Below, one piece after another: positions 12,801 through 20,614 of a stretch of 22,168 nt of DNA (the first letter of the stretch is position 1; each line of letters starts with the position of its first letter). Location: assembly GCA_009787485.1 (NCBI GenBank), contig WQWP01000023.1:1-22168 (forward strand). The letters are read 5' to 3'. A program made the translations under genes and the position numbers. The notes under the pieces were generated by a model. It was not told where the DNA came from and searched no databases. It was given only the letters and a program-made list of their open reading frames with translations. This DNA is from Lentimicrobiaceae bacterium (GTDB lineage: Bacteria; Bacteroidota; Bacteroidia; Bacteroidales; WCHB1-69).

Positions 12801-15644
12801 CTATTTCAAATAATTTTCCTCCACAAATGCCTTGTACCCGCGGCGGGCGCCTACATTGCTGTAATAAATAAAATAGTTAGATGACGAAATGGGATATACC
12901 GTAAGAGTTCCTTCATAAATGGATGATGAGAATACATCATTGGTCGTCAATGCAGTGTAATAGTTCATCGCATTGGCTTTATTTGAAAATCTGGCAATGG
13001 TAACCATTTGTTCTTCCTGACTGATATAAATGTTGTTCACATTAAAACGCTCTAAACTGAAATAAGTAGCATTGAAATTAGAGATATCATATTGCACATC
13101 AGTTACATTTTTTTTGTGAATATTTACCAAAACAATGATAGAATGCACTTCGTCTAAATCCGTATTAAATGGAGATTCTTGAATATCAGGAAGTTCAGGC
13201 GTTGTGCTGACAGTGGTAGTTTGTGTAGGATCTGTGATTTGACCATGCTCATTACTTGAAGTACCCAAAGCGGCCAAATAGACTTTCGCCAAATCCGCTA
13301 CCGGCTCTTTGGAATAGCTTTGAACGATTTGATTTAAAGCCCCTTTCAAAGCGTCTTGATCTTCTAATTGCCCAATGGCAACGGCTCTTAAATAAGAGGT
13401 TTTTGAAGCTAATGTCTTGTCTTCTGTAACCGAAAGCAAATCATCGGCAAGTTGCACAGTGCTTCTCCACTGTTTGTTACGATAAACTCTGTAAAGGTCT
13501 TCGTACCTGCGTTGGTGCTCTTGTGCGGCTTCCGCCATTTTTTTATAATAGTTCGGGTCTAAAATCAATTTAGCGTAGTCTGAATCAGGATATTTTGTAA
13601 GGATTATGTTTTTAATTTCCTCCGCTTTAGAACCGTTTTTCAGTTTTGTATAATTTGTCCAAAGGATAAAATAGCTGGGCGGCACCAAATCGCTATCCGG
13701 AAAGCGCTTAATTAATTTTTCCAGTATTTCATTCGATCGTTTAAAGTCTTTTAATTGATCGAAGTATATAATTCCGGCGTTGTACATGGCATCTGCAATC
13801 AATTGATTTGAGGTATCAATGGCGCCCGGGGTCATTGGTAAATCCTGGGTATAGTACTCCGGCTTTTTCGGGTCGGTTTCTCTTTTTTTAATCGGATTTC
13901 CGTCTTCATCAAATTCTTCCTCCTCCTCTTGCTCTATACCTAAGTTCATGAGATCCATATCTTCAAAAGAGATCGTTGTTTTATTGCTGATTCTCCAATT
14001 ATCTTCCAATTTTCTATTTCCAAAACGTCTGTAAAACTCTACAGATCCTTGGCTTACCAATCCGGGGTTGTAGAAATACCATTTATTGCTTTGCCCTTGC
14101 GTGTTTACGTTCACATTGGCAAAATTTTGTGTAGCATTCAAAGCCAGCATTCTATCCGCTTCTTCTTTTGCCAAACGGCGCTCCTCTTCCGTGTAGGCAG
14201 CAATCATTTTGTTTACCCAGTTTCTCCGCTCGCTTTCGCTCATTTTTGCAATGCGCTGCAAACTGTCTTGTAATAGGATTATATTCAAATTTTCCACCAA
14301 ATCTCTTAATACGGATGCTTTTTTAAGAATATTAGTTCTGTTAGGGAAATTTGAAGGCAACGAAATCAGCGCCGTGTCGTAATAGGCTTGCGCGCTCACA
14401 TATTCTTCTTCTTCAAAGTAGATGTCTGCCAAAGATAATGCGGAAGTAGTTCTCTGATAGTCGTTTCTTGTATATGCCGCGACAGATTTAGCTAAGTAAA
14501 ACTCTCTGTCAGCCTGCGCATCATCCACACGCGCAATTTCAGAGAAGGCATAATAGATTTGGTCGTGATAATCTTCATTTTTAGGATCTTTGAGCAGTTT
14601 ATTCAGCTCTTTCATAACCGTTCTTTTCGACAGCGGCGTTCCATCATAATTTCCGGCTAAGTGCATTCGGGCGCTAAACTCCATTTCGTACTCAGGAGCG
14701 GCTCGAATCACCTTCAAAAACCAATTCTGTGCTGCCGACGGGTTCTCTAAATTTTCATATAGCTGCCCTAAAATAAAATACAAACGCACCTTAAAGTCTT
14801 TTTTCGGGCGATATTGCAGGGCAAGTTTAATATTGTCTATAGCCTCTTCAAAATCTCTGTTAGGCGCCAACAAATGATATTCCGCTCCGGCAGCATAGTA
14901 TTGAAGCCGAACGTTATTGGTAACCTTACGGGTTGAAGTTTTAGTTTTTTCTCTTTTAGCTGCCTCTTTTTCTCTTTTAGCCGCCGCTTTTGCTCTCTGC
15001 TTCTGATACTTGTTCATTTTCTTCTTGGGCGGTGTTTTGGTTTTTGCCTTTATCTCATCATTATCTTTAACATTCGACGTTTTGATTTTACTTTGCGCTA
15101 TTGCGGGACTAACCTCGTCTAACAAGGATTGTGCATGTACAAAATATTCCTGTTGCATTTGGCAACGCGCGAGCCACACCGTTGCTTCTTCCACACTGCC
15201 CCAATCGTAAGTAGCAACCACGTAGTTGAATACACGCTTAGCCTGGTTGTAATCCTGTTTGTAGAAGTACGCTTTGCCCATCATCATGTATGCGGCATTC
15301 ATGGGTTTTACGTGCTCTTTGCCACGAATTAAAATAGAGTGTTTATATACCGATTTGGAAGATTTTTCTATCGCTTTATCCAACGACGGGAAAGCAGAGG
15401 TTAAATCTGCTTTGGGTGGATAATAGTAAATGGGAAGGATTTCCAAGTAATTATCTTTCCGCTTTTTATCTAAATCTGCGATGCCTTTTTTGAGCGCTTC
15501 TTTTCCGTTGAAATTTACATTATAAGTAGCTGTTACCGTATGGTAAGCTTTGTTGGGAAAACTTGCTTTACGTGTAGAGCACGACACGCCAAGCAGCAGC
15601 ATGGCAACACAGCATAAAATCCAAAAATGAGGTGAGTATTTCAA
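12801..15644 (-). CDS. porW: T9SS-associated lipoprotein SprE/PorW
   Basis: The 947-residue protein begins with a lipoprotein signal whose lipobox is LGVSC (Cys22). The following STRKASFPNKAYHTVTATYN segment and the TPR-like helical repeats (for example AYMMMGKAYFYKQDYNQAKRVFNYVV) match SprE/PorW. This lipoprotein is needed for T9SS function and gliding and is thought to link the secretion core with other T9SS parts. A Lys/Arg-rich stretch lies at about residues 205-240. The C-terminal block IIVLVNIHKKNVTDVQYDIS...SLERFNV is also typical of the family. It is a stand-alone gene with a long leader. Together with gldN this window holds two T9SS components as well as several likely T9SS cargo proteins. 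Confidence 0.9.
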   Translation of the reverse strand: MKYSPHFWILCCVAMLLLGVSCSTRKASFPNKAYHTVTATYNVNFNGKEALKKGIADLDKKRKDNYLEILPIYYYPPKADLTSAFPSLDKAIEKSSKSVYKHSILIRGKEHVKPMNAAYMMMGKAYFYKQDYNQAKRVFNYVVATYDWGSVEEATVWLARCQMQQEYFVHAQSLLDEVSPAIAQSKIKTSNVKDNDEIKAKTKTPPKKKMNKYQKQRAKAAAKREKEAAKREKTKTSTRKVTNNVRLQYYAAGAEYHLLAPNRDFEEAIDNIKLALQYRPKKDFKVRLYFILGQLYENLENPSAAQNWFLKVIRAAPEYEMEFSARMHLAGNYDGTPLSKRTVMKELNKLLKDPKNEDYHDQIYYAFSEIARVDDAQADREFYLAKSVAAYTRNDYQRTTSALSLADIYFEEEEYVSAQAYYDTALISLPSNFPNRTNILKKASVLRDLVENLNIILLQDSLQRIAKMSESERRNWVNKMIAAYTEEERRLAKEEADRMLALNATQNFANVNVNTQGQSNKWYFYNPGLVSQGSVEFYRRFGNRKLEDNWRISNKTTISFEDMDLMNLGIEQEEEEEFDEDGNPIKKRETDPKKPEYYTQDLPMTPGAIDTSNQLIADAMYNAGIIYFDQLKDFKRSNEILEKLIKRFPDSDLVPPSYFILWTNYTKLKNGSKAEEIKNIILTKYPDSDYAKLILDPNYYKKMAEAAQEHQRRYEDLYRVYRNKQWRSTVQLADDLLSVTEDKTLASKTSYLRAVAIGQLEDQDALKGALNQIVQSYSKEPVADLAKVYLAALGTSSNEHGQITDPTQTTTVSTTPELPDIQESPFNTDLDEVHSIIVLVNIHKKNVTDVQYDISNFNATYFSLERFNVNNIYISQEEQMVTIARFSNKANAMNYYTALTTNDVFSSSIYEGTLTVYPISSSNYFIYYSNVGARRGYKAFVEENYLK

Positions 15645-15853
15645 AATTGTTGTGAGTTTATTAGGTTAACGTGGGATGTGGAAGAATATTTTGCTTTTTT
15701 GCATTCAGATCTGCAATTGTGTTAACTTCATGCTTGATGCTCTTTAAGAACCAAACTATTTGGGTATAATATTTCAGGATCAAGGGATGGCAAAGCATAA
15801 TAAAAAGATAATTTTTCGCTTCATACGCAACTTTTTTGTGAATTAAGTAGTCG

Positions 15854-15861
15854 CAAAAATA
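15854..15861 (-). promoter_or_regulatory. Candidate -7 promoter element for porW
   Basis: TATTTTTG on the minus strand matches TAnnTTTG. It would give an unusually long leader of about 200 nt before the porW ATG at 15644. No good -33 TTG is seen. Confidence 0.3.
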
Positions 15862-15923
15862 GTATTTTATCATTTGAAGTGGTGAAAAAAGTAGTAAACC
15901 AATAAGAAAAACACAAAACAATC

Positions 15924-15992
15924 AACCTCCAAACTTTTGCAAAAAAAATTGTGTTAATTCGCAAAAGTAAAAAACACAAAACATAGGAGGTT
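15924..15992 (+). promoter_or_regulatory. Nested hairpin that could hide the pyrB Shine-Dalgarno
   Basis: The outer arms AACCTCC (15924-15930) and GGAGGTT (15986-15992) are exact complements, and the second contains the core of the AGGAGG Shine-Dalgarno at 15985-15990. The inner arms ACTTTTGC (15933-15940) and GCAAAAGT (15961-15968) are also exact complements. If transcription starts before 15924, the RNA could fold so that the ribosome binding site of pyrB is paired. The transcription start is unknown; if it lies inside this region, the inner repeat may instead be a protein-binding site. Confidence 0.45.
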
Positions 15993-15995
15993 ATT

Positions 15996-16922
15996 TTGTT
16001 AAAAGGCAGACACTTAATTGATCCATCGGATTTTACACGCGAAGAATTTCGCGAGCTGTTCGACTTAGCTCATAAAGTCGTTAAAAATCCAGAACATTTT
16101 AAAAAGAGTTGCGAAGGTAAAATTTTGGCAACTCTTTTTTATGAACCCAGTACCCGAACACGCTTTAGCTTCGAGGCAGCCATGCTGCGTTTGGGCGGCT
16201 CTATCATCGGATTTTCCGAGCCTAACTCAAGCTCGGTGTCGAAAGGCGAGAGTATTTCCGATACCATCCGCACTATTGAATGCTACGCGGATATCGCCGT
16301 GATGCGCCATCCCAAGGAAGGAGCGCCGCGCGTGGCAAGTCAATGGCTGACTTCCATGCCACTGATTAATGCCGGAGACGGAGGGCACCAACATCCCACG
16401 CAAACATTAACCGACATTCTCACTGTAGAATTGCTGAAAGGCAATGTAGAAAACAGGGTGTACGGCTTTTGCGGCGACTTGAAATTTGGACGCACCGTGC
16501 ACTCATTTATCAAATTCTTAAGCAAATACAAAGGGATAAAGTTAATTCTTATTTCTCCGGAAGAACTTCGCGTTCCCGAATATATTCGCGAAGAGATCAT
16601 TAAGAAAAATAATATCGAGTGTATTGAAGCAGATAAAATGGAGCCGTATATGGGCGAAATGGATTTCTTGTACATGACTCGCGTGCAACGCGAACGTTTT
16701 TTCAACGAAGAAGATTATATCAGATTGAGAGACCGTTTTATTTTGGATAAAGAAAAAATGAAGTACGCTGGACCTGAAACCTACATTCTACACCCGCTTC
16801 CGCGCGTAAACGAAATCAGCATCGAAGTGGATGAAGATCCGCGCGCCCAATATTTTCAGCAAGCCAAAAACGGCATGTATGTCCGTATGGCGTTAATATT
16901 AAAACTATTAGGAATTTATTAA
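15996..16922 (+). CDS. pyrB: Aspartate carbamoyltransferase catalytic subunit
   Basis: The 308-residue product is a full-length PyrB, joining carbamoyl phosphate and aspartate in the committed step of pyrimidine synthesis. The carbamoyl-phosphate loop STRTR is at 52-56, HPTQT at 133-137 and HPLPR at 266-270. The start is taken as TTG at 15996. An in-frame TAG at 15984-15986 excludes a longer protein, the next in-frame ATG is about 60 codons inside the conserved fold, and a perfect AGGAGG lies 5 nt upstream. The opening MLKGRHLIDPSDFTREEF is what I remember from clostridial PyrB, not from Bacteroides. Strong Shine-Dalgarno and TTG starts are also a Firmicutes habit, so transfer is likely. pyrI follows after 11 nt. 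Confidence 0.96.
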   Translation: MLKGRHLIDPSDFTREEFRELFDLAHKVVKNPEHFKKSCEGKILATLFYEPSTRTRFSFEAAMLRLGGSIIGFSEPNSSSVSKGESISDTIRTIECYADIAVMRHPKEGAPRVASQWLTSMPLINAGDGGHQHPTQTLTDILTVELLKGNVENRVYGFCGDLKFGRTVHSFIKFLSKYKGIKLILISPEELRVPEYIREEIIKKNNIECIEADKMEPYMGEMDFLYMTRVQRERFFNEEDYIRLRDRFILDKEKMKYAGPETYILHPLPRVNEISIEVDEDPRAQYFQQAKNGMYVRMALILKLLGIY

Positions 16923-16933
16923 TCGGAAAAATT

Positions 16934-17365
16934 ATGTTACAAATTACCAGTATTGAAAAAGGAATTGTTATTGACCACATCCCCGGCGGCTTCGGTATGA
17001 AGTTGTTTCATTATTTAAAGTTGGATAAAGCCGATTATACGGTCGCATTGATCATCAACGCTTTCAGCCAAAAAATGGGAAGAAAGGACATCATCAAAAT
17101 TAACAATGTGATTGATTTGGATGTGAATTTTCTCGGCTTAATTAACCCCGACATTACCATTAACATCATAGAAAACGGAGCGATTGTAAAAAAACTACAG
17201 CTCACCGTTCCCGAAAGAGTGGTGAATGTGATACAATGTAAAAACCCGCGCTGCGTTACTTCTATAGAATCTTATGCCGACCACGTTTTTCATTTGGTTG
17301 ACCCCGCAAAACGCTCGTATAGATGCGACTACTGCGATGATATTGTGATTCCGCACACGGTTTGA
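16934..17365 (+). CDS. pyrI: Aspartate carbamoyltransferase regulatory subunit
   Basis: The 143-residue PyrI binds the PyrB trimers and carries allosteric nucleotide control. The N-terminal allosteric domain has GIVIDHI and LDKADYTVALI, followed by GRKDIIKI. The C-terminal zinc domain supplies four cysteines, Cys102 and Cys107 (CKNPRC) and Cys131 and Cys134 (CDYC). Wording such as KADYTVALIINAFS and a length of 143 fit the clostridial PyrI I remember better than the Bacteroides type. It is translated with pyrB (11-nt gap). The next gene, a T9SS cargo, starts 15 nt downstream and may be read through. Confidence 0.95.
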   Translation: MLQITSIEKGIVIDHIPGGFGMKLFHYLKLDKADYTVALIINAFSQKMGRKDIIKINNVIDLDVNFLGLINPDITINIIENGAIVKKLQLTVPERVVNVIQCKNPRCVTSIESYADHVFHLVDPAKRSYRCDYCDDIVIPHTV

Positions 17366-17380
17366 GTTTTAATTTAATTC

Positions 17381-18394
17381 ATGAAAAAAGCATTTATGTT
17401 TTTGCTTCTCTCCCTGTTTTGCTGTAGCAATATAGCAAACGCACAGGAGTATGTTCCTATTCCCGATAAACATATTTGGTCTGTAAGTGACGAAAAATTA
17501 ATGACTTATGGAGATACACTAATCAATAATAAAGAGTACTTAAAAGTATATAGGCAACACTTAAACACTCCTTTTGAATTTGACATCAGCTTGGCTGAAT
17601 ATTTCTGCGCTTTAAGAAATGACACGCTTAACAAAAGGGTGTATATGGTTTGTCCTTTTCCTATGAAGGTGTATGAATATCCAAAACACTTTCCTGATCA
17701 TCCTCTTTTCATCACTACAGATACGACAGAGTTATTATTGTATGATTTCTCACTTGGTGTAGGTGACACTGTCTCAGTATATGAATTTAATTGGACGGGG
17801 ACATTATATAAAGTTAAAATGAAACGAGTTGAAGATGTGATATTACTCGAAGGTCTTACTTATTCGAATACAGACTCCCTACAAATATTAGAAAATGGTG
17901 ATTATAGGAAGCGTGTCCTTATGTGTTCTTATTATGATCACCTTTCTCCTCCTTTCCTCAGCACTGCTTGGATAGAAGGAGTAGGGAGCATACATGGTTT
18001 AACAAGGCATTTCCTTGACAGTGCATGGCCGGAGCATATATTTTTGATTTTGCTTTGTTATGCAAATGAACAGGAATTACTATTAACCACTCCTTGGAAT
18101 GTTAATGATAATTGCCACAGAAGATCTTATGTAGGAAGCATTAACGAAAACAGAAGAAAGATTGAACTTACCATTTACCCTAATCCGGCAAGTGGTTTTA
18201 TAAAAATAAAAAATATTAATGAAGGGCTTATTAATAATTGTTGGATAGAAATCTTTGATGTGTACGGGAAAATGGTGTTGAGACAAAAATATGAAGAGAT
18301 GATTAATATTTCAGCATTGCGGGCAGGATATTATTTTGTTAAGATAAGTGATGTTCGCGTAAATATTAAATCAAAAGGTTTTGTTAAATTTTAA
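17381..18394 (+). CDS. Secreted protein of unknown function with T9SS type A sorting domain
   Basis: The 337-residue product has a signal peptide ending at ANAQ (residue 22). A middle region of about 220 residues that I do not recognise follows (it contains WIEGVGSIHGL, a phrase common in Bacteroidota cargo proteins). A C-terminal sorting domain ends the protein, with LTIYPNPASGFIKIKN, WIEIFDVYGKMV and GYYFVKISD. It should be exported by the T9SS and held at the surface. Unlike the two other sorting domains in this window, this one has neither the 55-nt element nor the 8-bp repeat, so it serves as the uninterrupted comparison. It follows pyrI by 15 nt. Confidence 0.8.
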   Translation: MKKAFMFLLLSLFCCSNIANAQEYVPIPDKHIWSVSDEKLMTYGDTLINNKEYLKVYRQHLNTPFEFDISLAEYFCALRNDTLNKRVYMVCPFPMKVYEYPKHFPDHPLFITTDTTELLLYDFSLGVGDTVSVYEFNWTGTLYKVKMKRVEDVILLEGLTYSNTDSLQILENGDYRKRVLMCSYYDHLSPPFLSTAWIEGVGSIHGLTRHFLDSAWPEHIFLILLCYANEQELLLTTPWNVNDNCHRRSYVGSINENRRKIELTIYPNPASGFIKIKNINEGLINNCWIEIFDVYGKMVLRQKYEEMINISALRAGYYFVKISDVRVNIKSKGFVKF

Positions 18395-18417
18395 AAAATA
18401 TGAAAATGAAGAAAAAC

Positions 18418-18497
18418 ATATTCGCCGAACTAAAATTATTAACCCCAAAATATAAAACCATGAACCGAAAATTATTAAAATTAACCGCATTCTTGCT
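18418..18497 (+). repeat. 80-nt lipoprotein leader repeat, copy 1
   Basis: About 42 nt of upstream sequence plus the first codons (MNRKLLKLT) of the BACON-FISUMP lipoprotein match 19645-19724 with 8 differences in 80 nt and no gap. Confidence 0.8.
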
Positions 18498-19353
18498 CAT
18501 TCTACTAGTAGCCCTCGCCTCCTCCTGCCAACCGGATGAACCTAAAGAAATTGAATACACAATATTGCCTGAAAGTTTAAATTTTGAGGCTACCGGCGGA
18601 GAAGACGGGTTTACGGTGTCTGTTAAATCTCCTGCAATAGTAGAAAGTGTAGAGTCTTTAGCTGCATGGTGCCAGGTATCTACAAACGGTGGATCTTCTG
18701 TAAATGTAATGGTAACAGTTGACCCTTATACTTATTATGAGGCGCGTAATACTACGGTAGTGGTGAACATGAAATTAGGAGAGAATAAAACCTCCACAAC
18801 CGTTCCGATTACCCAAGCAGGAGTAGAAATTCCCGAATGGGTTTTAATAGACGGTATAAAATGGGCAACACGAAATGTGGATATGCCTGGTACGTTTGCT
18901 GCAAAGCCGGAAGACCCGGGTATGTTTTACCAATGGAACAGGAAAGTGGGTTGGAGCGCTACAGACCCGATGATAAATTCTAATGGTGAAACGACATGGG
19001 ACAGTTCTCTTTCTTTTAGCAGTATATGGGAGAAAGTTAACGACCCATGCCCTCCGGGTTGGCGTTTGCCCATGTTTATCGAACTGGAAAGCTTAGCAAA
19101 TGCCGGTAGTCTATGGACAACCTTAAATGGCGTGGATGGTTTCCTATTTAGCAGCGATGGCAATCTCCTCTTTCTGTCTGCCGCAGGGAGGCGCGGTGGC
19201 AACAGCGGCGGGCTATTCGATGTAGGTACTGATGGGTGGTACCCGTGTAGCGACGCTAGCCGTACAATCTTACTTCTCTCCTATGATAAGATAGGCATTG
19301 CCTACATGGGAACCCCTACAAGTGGCCATTCCATTCGCTGTGTTGCAGAGTAA
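18460..19353 (+). CDS. BACON-FISUMP surface lipoprotein
   Basis: Starting at the ATG at 18460, the 297-residue product has a lipoprotein signal with lipobox ASSC (Cys23). A BACON-like beta-sandwich domain follows at about 34-122 (ILPESLNFEATGGEDGFTVS...TTVPITQAG). One FISUMP domain then runs to the end (WVLIDGIKWATRNV, DPCPPGWRLP, LLFLSAAG, SIRCVAE). BACON domains are thought to bind carbohydrate or mucin; the role of FISUMP is unknown. An upstream in-frame ATG at 18400 exists, but its 20-residue extension would spoil the lipoprotein signal and lies partly in a repeat, so 18460 is preferred. The FISUMP half is a close paralogue of the protein at 9863-10441. Here the module has been joined to a lipid anchor and a BACON domain. 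Confidence 0.85.
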   Translation: MNRKLLKLTAFLLILLVALASSCQPDEPKEIEYTILPESLNFEATGGEDGFTVSVKSPAIVESVESLAAWCQVSTNGGSSVNVMVTVDPYTYYEARNTTVVVNMKLGENKTSTTVPITQAGVEIPEWVLIDGIKWATRNVDMPGTFAAKPEDPGMFYQWNRKVGWSATDPMINSNGETTWDSSLSFSSIWEKVNDPCPPGWRLPMFIELESLANAGSLWTTLNGVDGFLFSSDGNLLFLSAAGRRGGNSGGLFDVGTDGWYPCSDASRTILLLSYDKIGIAYMGTPTSGHSIRCVAE

Positions 19354-19418
19354 ATTTGGTTTATTGACTATTTCCATTAAATAAAATATAGAAATTAACC
19401 ACAAATTATATATGAATT

Positions 19419-19682
19419 ATGAATACACATTTTTTAAAAACTATTGCTTTATTTATCGTAGTATGTATCAGTTATCCTCTATACGCTCAACCGGGAGACA
19501 CATTATACATGAGAAAAGACGAAAACGGAAAAATAAGATTTGCCCGTTTTGCAGCAAGCGCCAACTTTAGTATGGATAATGATACGGCCTTTCTGAAAGC
19601 CATGCTGCAAGCCAAACCGGAAGATGAGTTTCGTTTGAAAAAATATATTTGCCAAACTAAAATTATGAACCAAAAAATATAA
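19419..19682 (+). pseudogene. Truncated N-terminal fragment of a secreted (probably FTP-type propeptide) protein
   Basis: The 87-codon frame starts with a good signal peptide ending at LYAQ (about residue 24). PGDTLYMRKDENGKIRFARFA and DTAFLKAMLQAKPEDEFRLKK follow. This is the kind of sequence that opens fungalysin/thermolysin-type (FTP) propeptides of large secreted Bacteroidota peptidases, though I judge that from memory. After about residue 75 the frame runs into a copy of the lipoprotein leader repeat (19645-19724) and stops at TAA 19680-19682. No continuation of the original protein is seen downstream. It looks like the remnant of a gene cut by the leader duplication. A short functional secreted peptide cannot be excluded. 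Confidence 0.6.
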
Positions 19683-19724
19683 AACCATGAACCAAAAATT
19701 ATTAAAATTAACCACAATCTTGCT
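19645..19724 (+). repeat. 80-nt lipoprotein leader repeat, copy 2
   Basis: Matches 18418-18497 at 72 of 80 positions. It covers the broken end of the fragment at 19419-19682 and the start of the next lipoprotein (MNQKLLKLT). Confidence 0.8.
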
Positions 19725-20574
19725 TCTTTTGGTAGGCATTGCCTCTTCCTGCAACCCCGATTGCCCTCCCGATTGCCCTGATGAATACCCGAAAAATATC
19801 TCTTTTACGGAATACTCTTTACTGGAGACCTCCTGCCAATGGCAAAACCTGCCTTACGATGAAAAGGTAATTATAATTAACAGCAGCGAAGAATTGGAAA
19901 AATATATTTCTTGTACGGAAGGCGATTATCCTGCTATTGATTTTTCAAAACACTCGTTATTATTAACAAGTGGCTCTGTGAACAACAGCGTTGCTGAAAT
20001 AATTGTAAAAAGTTTAAAGCAAGTTTCATTTCAGAAGTGCATATTAAACATTGAACTTGATTTAAAATATAAAGATGATACTGAATCATGGTGCATGGCG
20101 CTTATGGTAGAAAAATTGAACGATGAAAGCAGTATTAAATTAAATGTGGTTCTCAAAACGCCGGAAATTATTCGACCAGTTACAATTACAGATGGGGATA
20201 TCATTGATTTCTTTAATATGGCACTTCCTCAATGGGGTCATTCCAATTGTTTTTTTACTTTATTTGAAAGGCTTAAAGATACTTGTATCATCATTAACAA
20301 TATGGATGAGTTTAGATATGCTTGTGAATGTACCGATACTGTACCAGAAATTGATTTTAGAGTTTACACCTTGATTATTGCAAAAAAAATGGTTTTTCAC
20401 TCCGATGTTTATTTAATAGATCAATGGATTATCAATGACGATTCTTTAACTTTATATATAACGATGTATGATGGAGGAAATGGGGCGTTGGCTTATAGCC
20501 CAAAACATCGTTGGGGCATATACCCGAAATTACCCAATAAACCATTTAGTGTAAAATACATAGAACTTAATTAG
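19687..20574 (+). CDS. Two-domain lipoprotein, possibly PrcB-like
   Basis: The 295-residue product has a lipoprotein signal with lipobox ASSC (Cys22). A short Cys/Pro/Asp-rich linker follows (NPDCPPDCPDE). Two similar domains then come: one has VIIINSSEELEKYIS...YPAIDFSKHSLLL (about 60-110), the other CIIINNMDEFRYACEC...VPEIDFRVYTLII (about 195-235). The pattern 'I-N-s-x-E-[LF] ... P-x-IDF-x-x-x-[ST]-L-[LI]-[LI]' resembles the C-terminal domain of PrcB. PrcB is the lipoprotein that stabilises the subtilisin-like dentilisin of Treponema. The assignment is tentative, but the gene directly downstream encodes a subtilisin-like protease, which fits. If wrong, it is an unrecognised lipoprotein with an internal duplication. 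Confidence 0.7.
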   Translation: MNQKLLKLTTILLLLVGIASSCNPDCPPDCPDEYPKNISFTEYSLLETSCQWQNLPYDEKVIIINSSEELEKYISCTEGDYPAIDFSKHSLLLTSGSVNNSVAEIIVKSLKQVSFQKCILNIELDLKYKDDTESWCMALMVEKLNDESSIKLNVVLKTPEIIRPVTITDGDIIDFFNMALPQWGHSNCFFTLFERLKDTCIIINNMDEFRYACECTDTVPEIDFRVYTLIIAKKMVFHSDVYLIDQWIINDDSLTLYITMYDGGNGALAYSPKHRWGIYPKLPNKPFSVKYIELN

Positions 20575-20614
20575 TTATGAGGAAAGTTATTATATTATGA
20601 GGAAAGTTATTATA
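20575..20614 (+). repeat. 20-bp perfect tandem duplication at the start of the subtilase gene
   Basis: The unit TTATGAGGAAAGTTATTATA occurs twice, at 20575-20594 and 20595-20614. Each has an ATG. The first ATG (20577) opens a seven-codon frame (MRKVIIL) whose TGA overlaps the second ATG (20597), the start of the protease. Confidence 0.9.

Larger units (their letters stand above)
15645..15995. other. 351-nt intergenic region between divergent porW and pyrB
   Basis: The AT-rich gap holds a candidate porW -7 element (15854-15861), a nested inverted repeat before pyrB (15924-15992) and a strong Shine-Dalgarno (15985-15990). A direct repeat AAAACACAAAACA occurs at 15908-15920 and again near 15971-15983. 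An 86-codon open frame on the minus strand (15661-15921) is doubtful and is not annotated as a gene. Confidence 0.6.

Noticed and set aside
15661..15921. 86-codon open frame on the minus strand upstream of porW
   Set aside because: It has no recognisable domain, is low-complexity and hydrophobic, and its start lies upstream of the candidate porW -7 element. It is probably chance in an AT-rich spacer.
15908..15983. Direct repeat AAAACACAAAACA before pyrB as an attachment site for a transferred pyrBI
   Set aside because: The two copies are only about 60 bp apart on the same side of the operon and do not flank pyrBI; no integrase is nearby.
18400..18459. Twenty-residue N-terminal extension of the BACON-FISUMP lipoprotein
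   Set aside because: It would precede and disrupt a perfect lipoprotein signal, and most of it lies in the duplicated leader segment.
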